Assembly (NCBI GenBank): GCA_036351375.1
Contig: JAZBOY010000294.1
Span: 1 to 45,858, forward strand
DNA: 45,858 bases
Direction: 5' to 3'
Source of the DNA: JANQIO01 sp036351375
Lineage (GTDB): Bacteria > Pseudomonadota > Gammaproteobacteria > Pseudomonadales > Halieaceae
The notes under the pieces are model-generated. The model searched no databases, had not been told where the DNA came from, and saw nothing but the letters and a program-made list of their open reading frames with translations. Made by a program: the position numbers and the translations under genes. Below are positions 17,147 through 26,256 of the stretch, piece by piece; position 1 is the first letter of the stretch; each line of letters begins with the position of its first letter.

Positions 17147-18594
17147 CCCTACCCGCCAACTACCCCGTGCAACCGGAAGCGCTGTGGCAGCGTTTCTACG
17201 AAATCACCCAGATTCCCCGGCCCTCGGCCGAAGAGGCCGCGGTGCGCGACCATGTGATCGCGCTGGCGGAAGCCCACGACTGCGCCTGGAAGACGGACAA
17301 CCGCGGCAACCTGGTGGTGGCAGTTCCGGGCAGCCAGGGCCGCGAGGGCGAACCGCCGGTCATCATCCAGAACCACCTGGATATGGTGACGGTGAAGACC
17401 GACGACAAGCAGCACGATTTCCAGCAGGACCCGCTGACCCTGCAGGTGGAGGAAGACTGGCTGCTGGCGGATCGCACCACCCTGGGTGCCGACAACGGTA
17501 TTGGCTGCGCCGCCGCGCTGGCCCTGATGACCACCGAGGGGCTTTCACACCCGCCGCTGGAGTTGTTGTTTACCGTGGAAGAGGAGAGTGGCCTGTGGGG
17601 AGCATCTGATCTCGACCCCGGCCTGCTCACCGGGCGGCGCATGCTCAACCTCGACAGCGAGGACTGGCCCGAGTTCTTTGTCGGCTGTGCCGGCGGCCGT
17701 GGCTGGATCATGCGCAAGCCGCTGGCGCGGGAAGCCGGCGATGACAGCTGTGAGCACTTCACACTGCGGCTGCGCGGTTTGGCGGGCGGGCACTCCGGCA
17801 TCCAGATTCATCAGCAGCTCGGTAACGCCATCAAGCTGTTGGGCCATTGGCTGATAGGCGCCCGTGCCCAGGGTGCCAGGCTGGTGGCGTTTGAAGGCGG
17901 CATTGCCCACAACGTGATTCCCCGCGAGGCCTCGCTGACCCTGCAGGTGCCGGCCGGCAGCGGCCCGGCGCTGGAAGCCCTCAACCAGGAAATGCTGAGC
18001 CGCTGGCAAAGCTACCTGCCCGAGGCGGACAACGGCCTGACCCTGGAGCTGGAGGCGGCTGAACCGGGTGAGGTGCTCACGCCGCCGGAGCAGGCCGCCT
18101 TCGAGCAACTGCTGCAGCTGTTCCCCCACGGCGCCATGAGCTACAACGCCCAGCAGCCGGCGGACCTGGTTGACCTCAGTATCAACATGGCGGTGGTGCG
18201 AGTGGACCGCGATGGACTGTTCGTGGAAACCACGCTGCGCTACTTCAACCGCGAAGAAGCCGAGGGTCTGGCCCAACAGGTGATGGCCATTGCCGAATGG
18301 CAGGGCATGGCGGTAGAGCAGACCATTGACTACCCGGGCTGGCAGCCGGATTTCGACAGTGAACTGCTGGCGCTTGGCAAGGGCGTATACGCCGAGCTGT
18401 TCGGCGGTGAGCCGGAGGTGAAAGCCATTCACGCCGGACTGGAGTGCGGGATTCTCAAGGGGAAGCTCGGTGAATGCGACATCCTCTCCTTCGGCCCCAC
18501 CATCCGCGGTGCCCATTCCCCCCGCGAGCGGCTGGAAATTTCAACCGTTGAGCCTTTCTGGCGACTGCTGACGGGGATACTGGAGCGGCTGTAA
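17143..18594 (+). CDS. pepD: Aminoacyl-histidine dipeptidase (PepD, M20 family)
   Basis: A 483-residue zinc dipeptidase. Metal ligands are visible as H78 and D80 (NHLDMV), D117 (GADNGIG) and E147/E148 (VEEESGLWGASDLD). The length matches E. coli PepD (485). It cleaves Xaa-His and other dipeptides in the cytoplasm. The start is a GTG at 17143 overlapping the TGA of the HAD gene. No signal peptide is present. Confidence 0.94.
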   Translation: MTLPANYPVQPEALWQRFYEITQIPRPSAEEAAVRDHVIALAEAHDCAWKTDNRGNLVVAVPGSQGREGEPPVIIQNHLDMVTVKTDDKQHDFQQDPLTLQVEEDWLLADRTTLGADNGIGCAAALALMTTEGLSHPPLELLFTVEEESGLWGASDLDPGLLTGRRMLNLDSEDWPEFFVGCAGGRGWIMRKPLAREAGDDSCEHFTLRLRGLAGGHSGIQIHQQLGNAIKLLGHWLIGARAQGARLVAFEGGIAHNVIPREASLTLQVPAGSGPALEALNQEMLSRWQSYLPEADNGLTLELEAAEPGEVLTPPEQAAFEQLLQLFPHGAMSYNAQQPADLVDLSINMAVVRVDRDGLFVETTLRYFNREEAEGLAQQVMAIAEWQGMAVEQTIDYPGWQPDFDSELLALGKGVYAELFGGEPEVKAIHAGLECGILKGKLGECDILSFGPTIRGAHSPRERLEISTVEPFWRLLTGILERL

Positions 18595-18661
18595 AAATTC
18601 CGGCTATCATGGACTTTCGCACCGATAACGATAACCAACGGATTGAGAGAGGACCGAGGTC

Positions 18662-20194
18662 ATGGCCCATATCAGTACCACCGCCAGGGTAAGCCCCGAC
18701 AAGCCCGCCATCATCATGGGCAACAGCGGCAAGGTGATTACCTACGCCGAGCTGGACGAGCGCTCCAACCGCATTGCCCAGCTGTTTCGCTCCCACGGCC
18801 TGCAGCGCGGTGACCACATCGGCATGATGATCGAGAACGACCCGCAGTTCATGGAGATCGTGCAGGGCGCCATGCGCTGCGGCCTGGTCTTCACTCCGAT
18901 CAGCACCCACCTGCGCAAGGAAGAAACCCAGTACATTCTCGAGAACTGTAACGCCAAACTGTTTATCGGTTCGAAGAAACTATCGGCGGTGGCTGAAGAG
19001 CTGGTAGGAGACATTCCCGCCATCGAGCACTTCTATATGATCAACGGCACGGTGGCGGGCTTCGAGTCCTGGGAAGAGGCCACCGCGGCAATGCCGGCCG
19101 AGCGGGTGGAGGACGAGAGCTACGGCACGCCCATGCTCTATTCATCGGGCACCACAGGCCAGCCCAAGGGCGTGCTGACCATGAACACGCTGGAGGACCT
19201 GGACGAAGTACACCCCAGTATGCAGGCCTTTGCCGCGTTCTTCGGGATCGATGAAAACACCGTATACCTGTCGCCGGCGCCGCTCTATCACGCAGCGCCG
19301 CTGCACTATAACAACCTGATTCTGGCCATGGCCGGTACCACCGTGATCATGGAAAAGTTCGACGCGGAAAAGGCCCTGGCGCTGATCGATCAACACAAGA
19401 TTACCCACAGCCAGTGGGTGCCGATCATGTTTATCCGCATGCTCAAACTGCCGGAAGACGTGCGCAAGCAGTACGACGTGAGCTCGTTGAAAATCGCCAT
19501 TCACGCCGCCGCGCCGTGCCCTGTGGAAGTGAAACACCAGATGATCGACTGGTGGGGCCCGGTGCTGATGGAGTACTACGCGGGCTCAGAGGGCTCCGGC
19601 ATGACCATCATCGACTCCAACACCTGGCTCGAACACCCCGGCAGCGTAGGGCAGGCCGTGGTGGGTGAGATTCATATCTGTGATGACGACGGTGAGGAAG
19701 TCCCGCAGGGCGAGGTCGGCACCGTGTACTTCGCCAACGGGCCGAAATTCGAGTACCACAACGAACCCGAGAAGACGAAGAAGTCATATAACAAGCACGG
19801 CTGGTCCACCCTCGGTGACGTGGGCTACGTGGACGAGGACGGCTTCCTGTTCCTCACCGACCGCAAGAACTTCATGATTATTTCCGGCGGCGTGAACATC
19901 TACCCGCAGGAGATCGAGAACCTGTTGATCACCCACGCCAAGGTGGCCGACGTGGCCGTGTTCGGCATACCCAATGAAGAGTTTGGCGAGGAGGTGAAGG
20001 CGGTGGTGCAGCCGGCGGACTTCGACAGCGCTGACGACAGCCTCTCCCACGAGCTGATTGAATGGTGCCGTGAGCACCTGTCGCATGTGAAGGTGCCGCG
20101 CTCCATCGACTTCATGAAGGAGCTGCCGCGCATGGAAAATGGCAAGCTCTACAAGCGTCATCTGCAGGAAGCCTACAAGGGCGCTGCCCGCTAG
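18662..20194 (+). CDS. Acyl-CoA synthetase (AMP-forming)
   Basis: A 510-residue ANL-superfamily ligase. The P-loop YSSGTTGQPKG is at 160-170, YYAGSEGSG forms the A5 region, the D-loop is LGDVGYVDEDGFLFLTDR, and the C-terminal catalytic Lys is in ENGKLYKR. It would activate a carboxylic acid to acyl-CoA with ATP. Its size and sequence suggest a fatty, bile-acid-like or aromatic acid substrate, which I cannot narrow further. It starts at an ATG preceded by GAGAGAGGACCGAGG, 67 bases after pepD, and is convergent with the transporter gene, only 8 bases apart. Confidence 0.93.
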   Translation: MAHISTTARVSPDKPAIIMGNSGKVITYAELDERSNRIAQLFRSHGLQRGDHIGMMIENDPQFMEIVQGAMRCGLVFTPISTHLRKEETQYILENCNAKLFIGSKKLSAVAEELVGDIPAIEHFYMINGTVAGFESWEEATAAMPAERVEDESYGTPMLYSSGTTGQPKGVLTMNTLEDLDEVHPSMQAFAAFFGIDENTVYLSPAPLYHAAPLHYNNLILAMAGTTVIMEKFDAEKALALIDQHKITHSQWVPIMFIRMLKLPEDVRKQYDVSSLKIAIHAAAPCPVEVKHQMIDWWGPVLMEYYAGSEGSGMTIIDSNTWLEHPGSVGQAVVGEIHICDDDGEEVPQGEVGTVYFANGPKFEYHNEPEKTKKSYNKHGWSTLGDVGYVDEDGFLFLTDRKNFMIISGGVNIYPQEIENLLITHAKVADVAVFGIPNEEFGEEVKAVVQPADFDSADDSLSHELIEWCREHLSHVKVPRSIDFMKELPRMENGKLYKRHLQEAYKGAAR

Positions 20195-20202
20195 CACTTG
20201 CC

Positions 20203-21876
20203 CTAGAGCGTGATGATGGCGGCCCCGCCCAGGGTCAGGAACACGTTGGCGAAGGTGTAGGTGCCCGCGTAACCCAGCGCGGGGATATTGCTGCGCGCCG
20301 TCTCGACCAGGGTGCTGAGCGCCGGCGTGCTGGTCATGGCGCCGGCCAGGGCGCCAAGCAACAAGGCCGGGTTCATGCCCAGGATCTTCGTGCCCACCAG
20401 GTAACCCACCAGCAGTGGCACCATCGCAATTACCAGCCCCAGCACCACCAGGATCATGCCGCTATCAAGCAACGTGGCCACCACAGAGGCACCTGCGCTC
20501 AGCCCGACACTGGCCATGAACAGGTTCAGGCCCAGGTCCTTCAGCACATTGATGGCCCCCTGGGGGATGTTGCCCAGCAACGGGTTACGAGAGCGGAAGT
20601 AGCCCATGAGAATGCCGCTGGCCAGCAGACCGCCAGCCGACCCCAGGGTGATCGATACATCGCCAACCAGCACTGACAGCTGTGCCAGTAAAAGACCCAG
20701 GGTGAAAAACATCGCGAAGGACATCAGGTCGGTGTTATCACTGCGGCGTTCAACGAAACCCAGTTCCTCCACCAGTGCTTCAACCCGGTTCAGTTCACCG
20801 CTGACGGTGAGCACGTCACCGCGGTTCAGCACCAGGTCGGGCTTGATGGGCAGGGGTACTTTGGTGCGCTCGATGCCTTCTGCAAAGCAGCCGTGCTCTG
20901 CCTGTAGCTGCAGGTCCTCGAGCCGCTTGCCGACAACGCTGGAGCGCGAGATCACAATGGGTTGCGAGACAATCTGGAACTCCAGCAACTCGGCGTCAAA
21001 GCTCTCCTCCGCCAGCTTGAAGTCTGACCGGGCGTGGTTGATGGGATAGCCGACCAGGGCCACTTCATCGCCTTCCTGGATAACCGTTTCGGAATCGGGG
21101 ATGAACAGTTCACCATCGCGCTTGACGCGGTCGACCGACAGCCCGAACTGCTCCCACACGCCAATCTCTCGCAGTGTGCGGCTATCGATATTGGCAGCGG
21201 CGTCTGGCGTGACCTTGTAGGCGCGGATAATCGGGGTGCGGATCGTGCGCCGCCGTCCGTCCATGATGCCGCGCTCGGTGGCGACTTCTCTTGCCGAAGC
21301 TGCGAGGTCAAGCCGCAGCACTCTCGGCAGTAACTGAATGATGGCCAGCAGCGCGAGCAAGCCCACCACATAGGTGATGGCATAGCCCACGCTGATCTGT
21401 GCGATCAATGCATCGCGCCCCTCCGGCCCGAGCTGATCCGCCATGCGAACCACCGCACCCTGCGCGCCGGCGAGGGTGGGGGAAGAAGTCAGGGAGCCCG
21501 CGAGCAGCCCGGCGGCCAGGCCACGATCGAGATCGAGAAACTCTGCGGCGCCCAGCGCGGCGGCAATACCACTCAGCGCAACCACAACCGCCAGGCAGAC
21601 ATAGCGCAGCCCATCCTGGGCAAAACCGGAGAAGAAATTGGGGCCGGCCTCGACGCCCACGCAGAAGATGAACAGCATGAAGCCAATGCTTTCGGTGTTG
21701 AACTCGATGTCAAAGCCCCAGTGACCAAAGAGCAGTGCTACCAGCAGCACGCCGGGCGTGGGCCCGAGGACGATGCCCCTGATGGACAGCTTGCCCAGCA
21801 TCAGGCCAAAGGCCAGCACTGTGAACAAGAGCATGGCGTCGCTGGCGTGAAGCGCCCTGGCGATATCGATTTCCAT
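20203..21876 (-). CDS. AspT/YidE-type transporter with two RCK_C domains
   Basis: A 557-residue inner-membrane protein: about five N-terminal helices, a cytoplasmic insert holding two TrkA-C (RCK_C) domains (roughly residues 195-375), and five to six C-terminal helices. This is the arrangement of the aspartate:alanine antiporter family. Internal duplication is visible in LAAGLLAGSLTSSPTLAGA and LLLGALAGAMTSTPALSTLVE. AspT itself exchanges Asp for Ala, but most family members have unknown substrates. An amino acid transporter would fit the D-amino-acid operon 10 kb away, which is only a speculative link. The RCK domains suggest ligand or ion gating. Confidence 0.88.
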   Translation of the reverse strand: MEIDIARALHASDAMLLFTVLAFGLMLGKLSIRGIVLGPTPGVLLVALLFGHWGFDIEFNTESIGFMLFIFCVGVEAGPNFFSGFAQDGLRYVCLAVVVALSGIAAALGAAEFLDLDRGLAAGLLAGSLTSSPTLAGAQGAVVRMADQLGPEGRDALIAQISVGYAITYVVGLLALLAIIQLLPRVLRLDLAASAREVATERGIMDGRRRTIRTPIIRAYKVTPDAAANIDSRTLREIGVWEQFGLSVDRVKRDGELFIPDSETVIQEGDEVALVGYPINHARSDFKLAEESFDAELLEFQIVSQPIVISRSSVVGKRLEDLQLQAEHGCFAEGIERTKVPLPIKPDLVLNRGDVLTVSGELNRVEALVEELGFVERRSDNTDLMSFAMFFTLGLLLAQLSVLVGDVSITLGSAGGLLASGILMGYFRSRNPLLGNIPQGAINVLKDLGLNLFMASVGLSAGASVVATLLDSGMILVVLGLVIAMVPLLVGYLVGTKILGMNPALLLGALAGAMTSTPALSTLVETARSNIPALGYAGTYTFANVFLTLGGAAIITL

Positions 21877-22011
21877 TCATCGGGTCCGGGTGGTTTGCGC
21901 AGAGGATAGCGCAATCCGGGTGTGCCTGGCGCCTTTGGGATGTGATTGGGGTCGGCGAAGGACTCCGACGGTCAGCTGTGCGTTGTTAGAGTGTGAGGCC
22001 TGCAGCCTGTT

Positions 22012-22635
22012 TCAACGGCTAAACGAGAACTCCGCCCAGGTCGATGGATCGGTGTCGACGGCCTCTGCCGGGAACTTAAAATCCTCACCGAAGCTTCCTT
22101 CATGCTCTACGGCGCTGATGCCGATCATCATCTTCCAGGATTCACCCGGAAACTTGCGGCGCAATACCTGGACCTCCCGATGGGAGCCCTTCAGGAAGCG
22201 GGTGCGGGGGCCCTTCTCGGTTTCCTCTTCCCCGGCGTAGGGGACCCAGAAGGCACTCCAGTCCTTCTGGTTCCAGAAGCTGGTATCGCTCCAGTTTTCG
22301 TCCAAGTGCACGCGTTCGAACAGCTGCGCCGAGGCATGCAGGTTATAGATCTGTCTGGTTTGGCCGTGTTCGATATAGAGGTCAATGACTGTGTAGTCCT
22401 GCGCTTTTCCCATTGCGCAGACGTACAGGGAATTCGTGTCATGCATGAGCTTAACGCTCACCCCTGCAGGCAGCTCCAGTTGGATGGCAGGCTGCCATTC
22501 TGCGCTGTCGCAACGCCCGTCGAAGAGCGGTGGGCTGGTAGTGGCGTTGATGCTGATCTTGTCAGCGGCGTTGGCGCTGTTCGCCGCCAGGGTAAGCGCT
22601 GAACTGAGTATCAGCAGTTGGTAGAGATGGCGCAC
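22012..22635 (-). CDS. Exported protein of unknown function
   Basis: A 207-residue protein with a clear signal peptide (hydrophobic residues 5-16, probable cleavage after ANAA near 23-24). The mature part is predicted beta-rich. It contains FDGRCDSAEWQPAIQLELP and later VKLMHDTNSLYVCAMG, a pattern reminiscent of family 9 carbohydrate-binding or DOMON-like sandwiches, with two cysteines that could pair. Start is a GTG at 22635. No enzyme motif is seen. It is likely periplasmic or surface-exposed. The family suggestion is tentative. Confidence 0.8.
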   Translation of the reverse strand: MRHLYQLLILSSALTLAANSANAADKISINATTSPPLFDGRCDSAEWQPAIQLELPAGVSVKLMHDTNSLYVCAMGKAQDYTVIDLYIEHGQTRQIYNLHASAQLFERVHLDENWSDTSFWNQKDWSAFWVPYAGEEETEKGPRTRFLKGSHREVQVLRRKFPGESWKMMIGISAVEHEGSFGEDFKFPAEAVDTDPSTWAEFSFSR

Positions 22636-22818
22636 GGAAGCCCCCGGTGTTTTCTGGTGATCAAGGCGCGAAAGCTAGAACAGCGGAGGTTGGCTTGCCA
22701 TCACCCTGCGGCAGGACGTTCCCCGGTTCGGTTGAATGCCTTGAGTAAGGTGGAAACTGGTGGGGAAACCTGCGCGGCGGGCGCGAAAGCCCGATAGATA
22801 AATACGCTCGTTTGGAGG

Positions 22819-24159
22819 TCAGCCCGAATTGCCTTCCAGAGAAACGTTGTCGGCCATGCCTTCCTCTGGGCGGTGTACGTAGAAGCCAGTAACGTAGTCG
22901 ACACCCAGCTGGTACAGCCGGGAGAGCTCGCCGGCATTCTCCACCCGCGAGGCGATCACCCGGGTGGAGGAATCCCTGGCGGCGGTAATCAGGTTGTTGA
23001 GCTGGGTTGGCTCCAGGCTTCGCACGCAGCTGCCTTCGAGCACCACGAAATGCAGCTTCAGCTCACGCATCAGCGTGAGGTAGCGGGTGGTTTCACCGGT
23101 GCAGGCGAGTGACAGTTTGAGGTGAATATCGGCGCAGATACGGCTCAACTCCCTGACGGCGGGCAGGCAGCGCTCGGCTACCTGCTCTGAAATCTGCAGC
23201 ACCACGCTGTCGAGGTCCAGTCGGTGCTTGAGGGCCTCAAGGCCCAGCCAGCCGGAAAAGCGGTTGTCGCGCAGGGTGTCTTCCGACAGGCGCACGAAGA
23301 TGCGCGTCTTCTTGCCCTTTGCATGGCGGTCGGCTGCCACCTGGAACGCGGTCTTGATTACCCAGCGGTCGATCTCTGGCATCAGGCCGGCCTGTTCGGC
23401 GGCGGGCATAAACTGTCCGGGCGAAATCTCGGTGCCGTTTTTCTCGATCATGCGCAGCAGCACGTCGTAACTGAAGGAATTGCTGCCATCGAGCTTGGCA
23501 ATAGGCTGGTAGAGCAGCCGAAAACCGTCGCACTTCAGGGCAGCGGAGGTGCGCCGGACCCAGCGTGCGGTCTCGGCATCTCGCTGGTATTCATCGTCGC
23601 TGGGTTCCTCGAAATGCACGGTATCGCCACCGGCCTGGCGGGCCTGGCGGGTGGCGGCTTGCACCATGGAAATAGACTGCTCGGCATCCTGCGGTTTCGG
23701 CGGCAGTACCACCACACCGATGCTGACCGTCATGGAGGTGGAGACGGCGCCTACTTCAAACAGCTCCGAAGCAATGCTCTCGCGGATTTCCTCCGCCAGC
23801 GCTTTGATGTCTGTCGATTCAGGGCGCGATACCAGCGCCAGGAAGCCATTGCCAACGAAGCGTGACAACAGGCTCTTGGCGGCCAGGTGTTTTTTCAGCC
23901 GTGCAGCGATCAGACCGAGAAGCTTGTCGCTGGCTGTTGGCCCAAGTCGCTCATCGATTTCGCCGAAACGATCCGGGCGCAGGTAGAGCAGGGCACGAGC
24001 GCCTTCAGCGGTCGGCTTTTCCAGTAAGGGCGGCAGCAGTTTGAGTACCTGCTCGCGGGTGTACAGTCCGGTGGCCGGGTCTTGTGAGCTCACCGTGGTG
24101 GGCTCTGGAGCATTTTTCTGTTGATCGGCAGGTTTGCCGAATACCATCAACCTGGACAT
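22819..24159 (-). CDS. Degenerate GGDEF-EAL protein, probable c-di-GMP receptor
   Basis: A 446-residue cytosolic protein without membrane segments, PAS or receiver domain. Residues about 28-183 form a GGDEF-like fold whose active site is VGNGF (102-106) instead of GGDEF. Residues about 200-435 form an EAL-like fold with YDVLLR (231-236) in place of E-A-L-x-R. The acidic DDFGTG loop is replaced by an ACTGET stretch. Both catalytic sites therefore appear dead, as in FimX-type proteins, whose EAL domain (EVLLR) still binds c-di-GMP to control type IV pili. The segment ISPGQFMPAAEQAGLMPEID also resembles such proteins. A receptor or scaffold role is inferred. The adjacent genes give no clue. Confidence 0.88.
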   Translation of the reverse strand: MSRLMVFGKPADQQKNAPEPTTVSSQDPATGLYTREQVLKLLPPLLEKPTAEGARALLYLRPDRFGEIDERLGPTASDKLLGLIAARLKKHLAAKSLLSRFVGNGFLALVSRPESTDIKALAEEIRESIASELFEVGAVSTSMTVSIGVVVLPPKPQDAEQSISMVQAATRQARQAGGDTVHFEEPSDDEYQRDAETARWVRRTSAALKCDGFRLLYQPIAKLDGSNSFSYDVLLRMIEKNGTEISPGQFMPAAEQAGLMPEIDRWVIKTAFQVAADRHAKGKKTRIFVRLSEDTLRDNRFSGWLGLEALKHRLDLDSVVLQISEQVAERCLPAVRELSRICADIHLKLSLACTGETTRYLTLMRELKLHFVVLEGSCVRSLEPTQLNNLITAARDSSTRVIASRVENAGELSRLYQLGVDYVTGFYVHRPEEGMADNVSLEGNSG

Positions 24160-24336
24160 AGGGGTGCGCTGCGGTAGATTTTTACGTGTGCCGACTGGCG
24201 CCAGGTGGCTGCAACTGCCGGCGCGCTCAGTATAGCGGAGCGGGAAAAATGGTTATGTTACGTGGGTCCCAGAATTTCAGTGTGGGTTAGCTAGCTCACC
24301 GCAAGTGTTCTGCATCTCCGGGCCTGACAGGCCCAT

Positions 24337-24690
24337 TTACACGCTACCCATGATGGCCACCCAGGCAGAGAATCCGCCGAAGGCGCCCCAGGTGGCAGCT
24401 GCAACGGCCAGCCAGATCTTCGAGCGCGCTCGTACGTAGCCGAAGTAGAGTGCCGCCAGCGAGAGCCCTGGGGCGAGGAAGGCTACTGATAGCCAGGCCA
24501 CGCCCATCGGGCCGGGGCCGTACGCCCAGGCAAATAACAGCGGCCCCAGCAGGCAGAGCAGGAACGTGTAGCCGAAGTAGACCGGTAAGGCCGGCCTGCC
24601 GGGAGGTGAGCCAACGATGATCATCACCACCAGGGCGGCAATAGCACAGGCGAGAAGGAAGGCGCTGACTGCGAGGAACGACCTCTTCAT
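24337..24690 (-). CDS. Small four-helix membrane protein
   Basis: A 117-residue hydrophobic protein with four predicted transmembrane segments (roughly 5-27, 38-60, 64-84 and 93-114) separated by short Gly/Pro loops. There are no cysteines, histidines or charged pore residues that would suggest a known carrier. Start ATG at 24690. It follows the DCC gene by 25 bases in the same direction and may share its transcript. Family not recognised. Confidence 0.7.
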   Translation of the reverse strand: MKRSFLAVSAFLLACAIAALVVMIIVGSPPGRPALPVYFGYTFLLCLLGPLLFAWAYGPGPMGVAWLSVAFLAPGLSLAALYFGYVRARSKIWLAVAAATWGAFGGFSAWVAIMGSV

Positions 24691-24715
24691 GCCGGCGTGA
24701 TTCCCAAGGGCAGTT

Positions 24716-25132
24716 TCAAAGCCCGATAAACCTGCTTCTCACGTCGGCGGAAGGCACCATGCATTGATCAGTTCTGCCAAACAGCGCATAGCGGTTGCGG
24801 GCGAACAGCCGGTAGAAAATGTCGCGCACCGGTCGTGGGATGATTCGGAAGATATTGAGCAGGTACCAGTAGCCGTCGAGCTCGCTGGCGATCTCCAGCG
24901 CCGCATCAGTCCATATGTAGCATTCACCCTGCTTGATCAGCAGGAAGGTGTCGATGCCCACGTTGTGTATGCCGTATTGCTGAGTGAGCTGCTGGGCGAG
25001 CTCCGTCTGCATCGGCGTGAACTGAAACTTACGGTGCTGGTCGTGGCGAATAATGAAATTCACTGCACCGTTACAGAAGTTGCAGACTCCGTCGAAAATG
25101 ACAATGCGAGGCTGGAATGACTGTGTATCCAT
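24716..25132 (-). CDS. DCC-family thiol-disulfide oxidoreductase-like protein (DUF393)
   Basis: A 138-residue protein starting with IVIFDGVCNFCNGAVNF. This carries the CxxC (CNFC) of the DCC family after a DG pair, with the C-terminal DCM element degenerated to TDQCMV. DUF393 proteins have a thioredoxin-like fold and are thought to act in redox exchange, though few are characterised. There is no signal peptide, so it is cytoplasmic. Only four bases separate it from the MAPEG gene, which suggests co-translation. Confidence 0.9.
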   Translation of the reverse strand: MDTQSFQPRIVIFDGVCNFCNGAVNFIIRHDQHRKFQFTPMQTELAQQLTQQYGIHNVGIDTFLLIKQGECYIWTDAALEIASELDGYWYLLNIFRIIPRPVRDIFYRLFARNRYALFGRTDQCMVPSADVRSRFIGL

Positions 25133-25136
25133 GCAA

Positions 25137-25544
25137 CTAGGTGAGCGCCTGCCAGGAATAGAGAACCCACATCGCCGCGACGGCCAGGTAATTGACCGTG
25201 AACACCAAGCCCCGCAGGCGTATGTTGCCGGTGCCTATCTGAACGGCGGAGTGAAGGAGCCGCCCGAGGAAAAAGACCCAGGCCAGCGCGACGTACATCG
25301 TTGATACGGGCGCACCCTCCAGGCTGATCAGAACAATGATGACGAAGTAGAGCAGCGGCCATTCAAACTGGTTGGAGAGATTGGCGCTGATTTTGGACTC
25401 CAGCACCGAGTATCGGGCTGCGCCGTCACCTGTGGGTTGCTTATTGCCCCAGACGACCGGTGCCCTGGCCAGCGTTAGCAGCCCGTAGAGTAGAAACACG
25501 TGGCCGATGTACAGGCAGGTGGGTAGCAGGAGTGTGGCTGGCAT
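25137..25544 (-). CDS. MAPEG-family membrane protein
   Basis: A 135-residue protein with four transmembrane helices. The family stretch is NLSNQFEWPLLYF near residues 54-66, followed by ALAWVFFLGRLLHS. MAPEG proteins include glutathione-dependent membrane transferases and peroxidases, but bacterial members of this type are mostly uncharacterised. Start ATG at 25544 with GAGG before it. It is 24 bases after the DUF2513-like gene and 4 before the DCC gene. A joint redox role with DCC is a weak inference. Confidence 0.87.
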   Translation of the reverse strand: MPATLLLPTCLYIGHVFLLYGLLTLARAPVVWGNKQPTGDGAARYSVLESKISANLSNQFEWPLLYFVIIVLISLEGAPVSTMYVALAWVFFLGRLLHSAVQIGTGNIRLRGLVFTVNYLAVAAMWVLYSWQALT

Positions 25545-25568
25545 CAGTTGCCTCGTTCCACTGCAGTG

Positions 25569-25982
25569 CTATGTGCCCGGATCAAAATACTTTTCCACTT
25601 GCTTCCTCGCGAAGCCCAGCATCAACTGTTTGGCGACATTCGACAGCGTGGATACTGACGCATTCTTGAATTCGTTGGACAGGATCTCGAATATTTCCAC
25701 CCGGTTGAGAGACTCGGCAAAATCATGGCCGGGGGCGGTGAGCCTGATAATGTTTGACTGCCACCTCGCCTGGCCATCACCGCTGACCTGGTACCCTAGC
25801 TGCCTGTTCTCGACGCATGACTCGACAAATCCCTGGTCTTCCAGAATCTGGAAGTGGAATAGGAATGCATCACTGAGGATGTCGAAGCCTGCGCTTTGGA
25901 ACTCAGACAGCTCGGTGTAGTAGCGCTCTGAGTCCAGAAACACATTCAGAAGGTTTTTCAGATACTCTTGATCAACTCTCAT
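25569..25982 (-). CDS. DUF2513-like protein
   Basis: A 137-residue protein, mostly helical. FHFQILEDQGFVE and IIRLTAPGHDFAESL form the winged-helix-like pattern of DUF2513, a family scattered in phages, mobile DNA and accessory islands with unknown function. Base composition is lower in G+C than in flanking housekeeping genes. Start ATG at 25982 overlaps by 11 bases the end of an upstream 93-codon frame (25972-26253) whose reality is doubtful. Confidence 0.72.
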   Translation of the reverse strand: MRVDQEYLKNLLNVFLDSERYYTELSEFQSAGFDILSDAFLFHFQILEDQGFVESCVENRQLGYQVSGDGQARWQSNIIRLTAPGHDFAESLNRVEIFEILSNEFKNASVSTLSNVAKQLMLGFARKQVEKYFDPGT

Positions 25983-26253
25983 CGCTGCGGACTCTGTTGA
26001 ACTTGGCGCCTGGGTAGTGCTCCACCCGCGGCGCAGCGGAAGGCTGAGTGTTCCGGCGAAGACACAAACCGAAGTAACCCTTACCGCCGTTCCTCGTGTT
26101 GGCCGCGTACGTTATTACTTCAGTTGGCCCGCAGAAAATCACGGTGCCCTGGTCCGGTTTCGAGTAATGCTCACCAACTGCTTGCAAACTTACTTCTGCT
26201 GCATGACATGGAATTGAGATGCAGTCTTTGGCTATAGGCTTACTACGGTGCAT
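25972..26253 (-). CDS. Doubtful 93-residue open frame
   Basis: An open frame running from just after the esterase stop into the DUF2513-like start. The product is rich in Gly, Asn and Arg, has no recognised domain and no good ribosome site. Such frames often arise over intergenic secondary structure in cassette-like regions. It is listed because it fills the 274-base gap and overlaps the next gene by 11 bases. I consider it more likely non-coding. Confidence 0.2.
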   Translation of the reverse strand: MHRSKPIAKDCISIPCHAAEVSLQAVGEHYSKPDQGTVIFCGPTEVITYAANTRNGGKGYFGLCLRRNTQPSAAPRVEHYPGAKFNRVRSDES

Positions 26254-26256
26254 GTC

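Noticed and set aside
22810..24159. Active diguanylate cyclase/phosphodiesterase
   Set aside because: Essential residues of both active sites are replaced.
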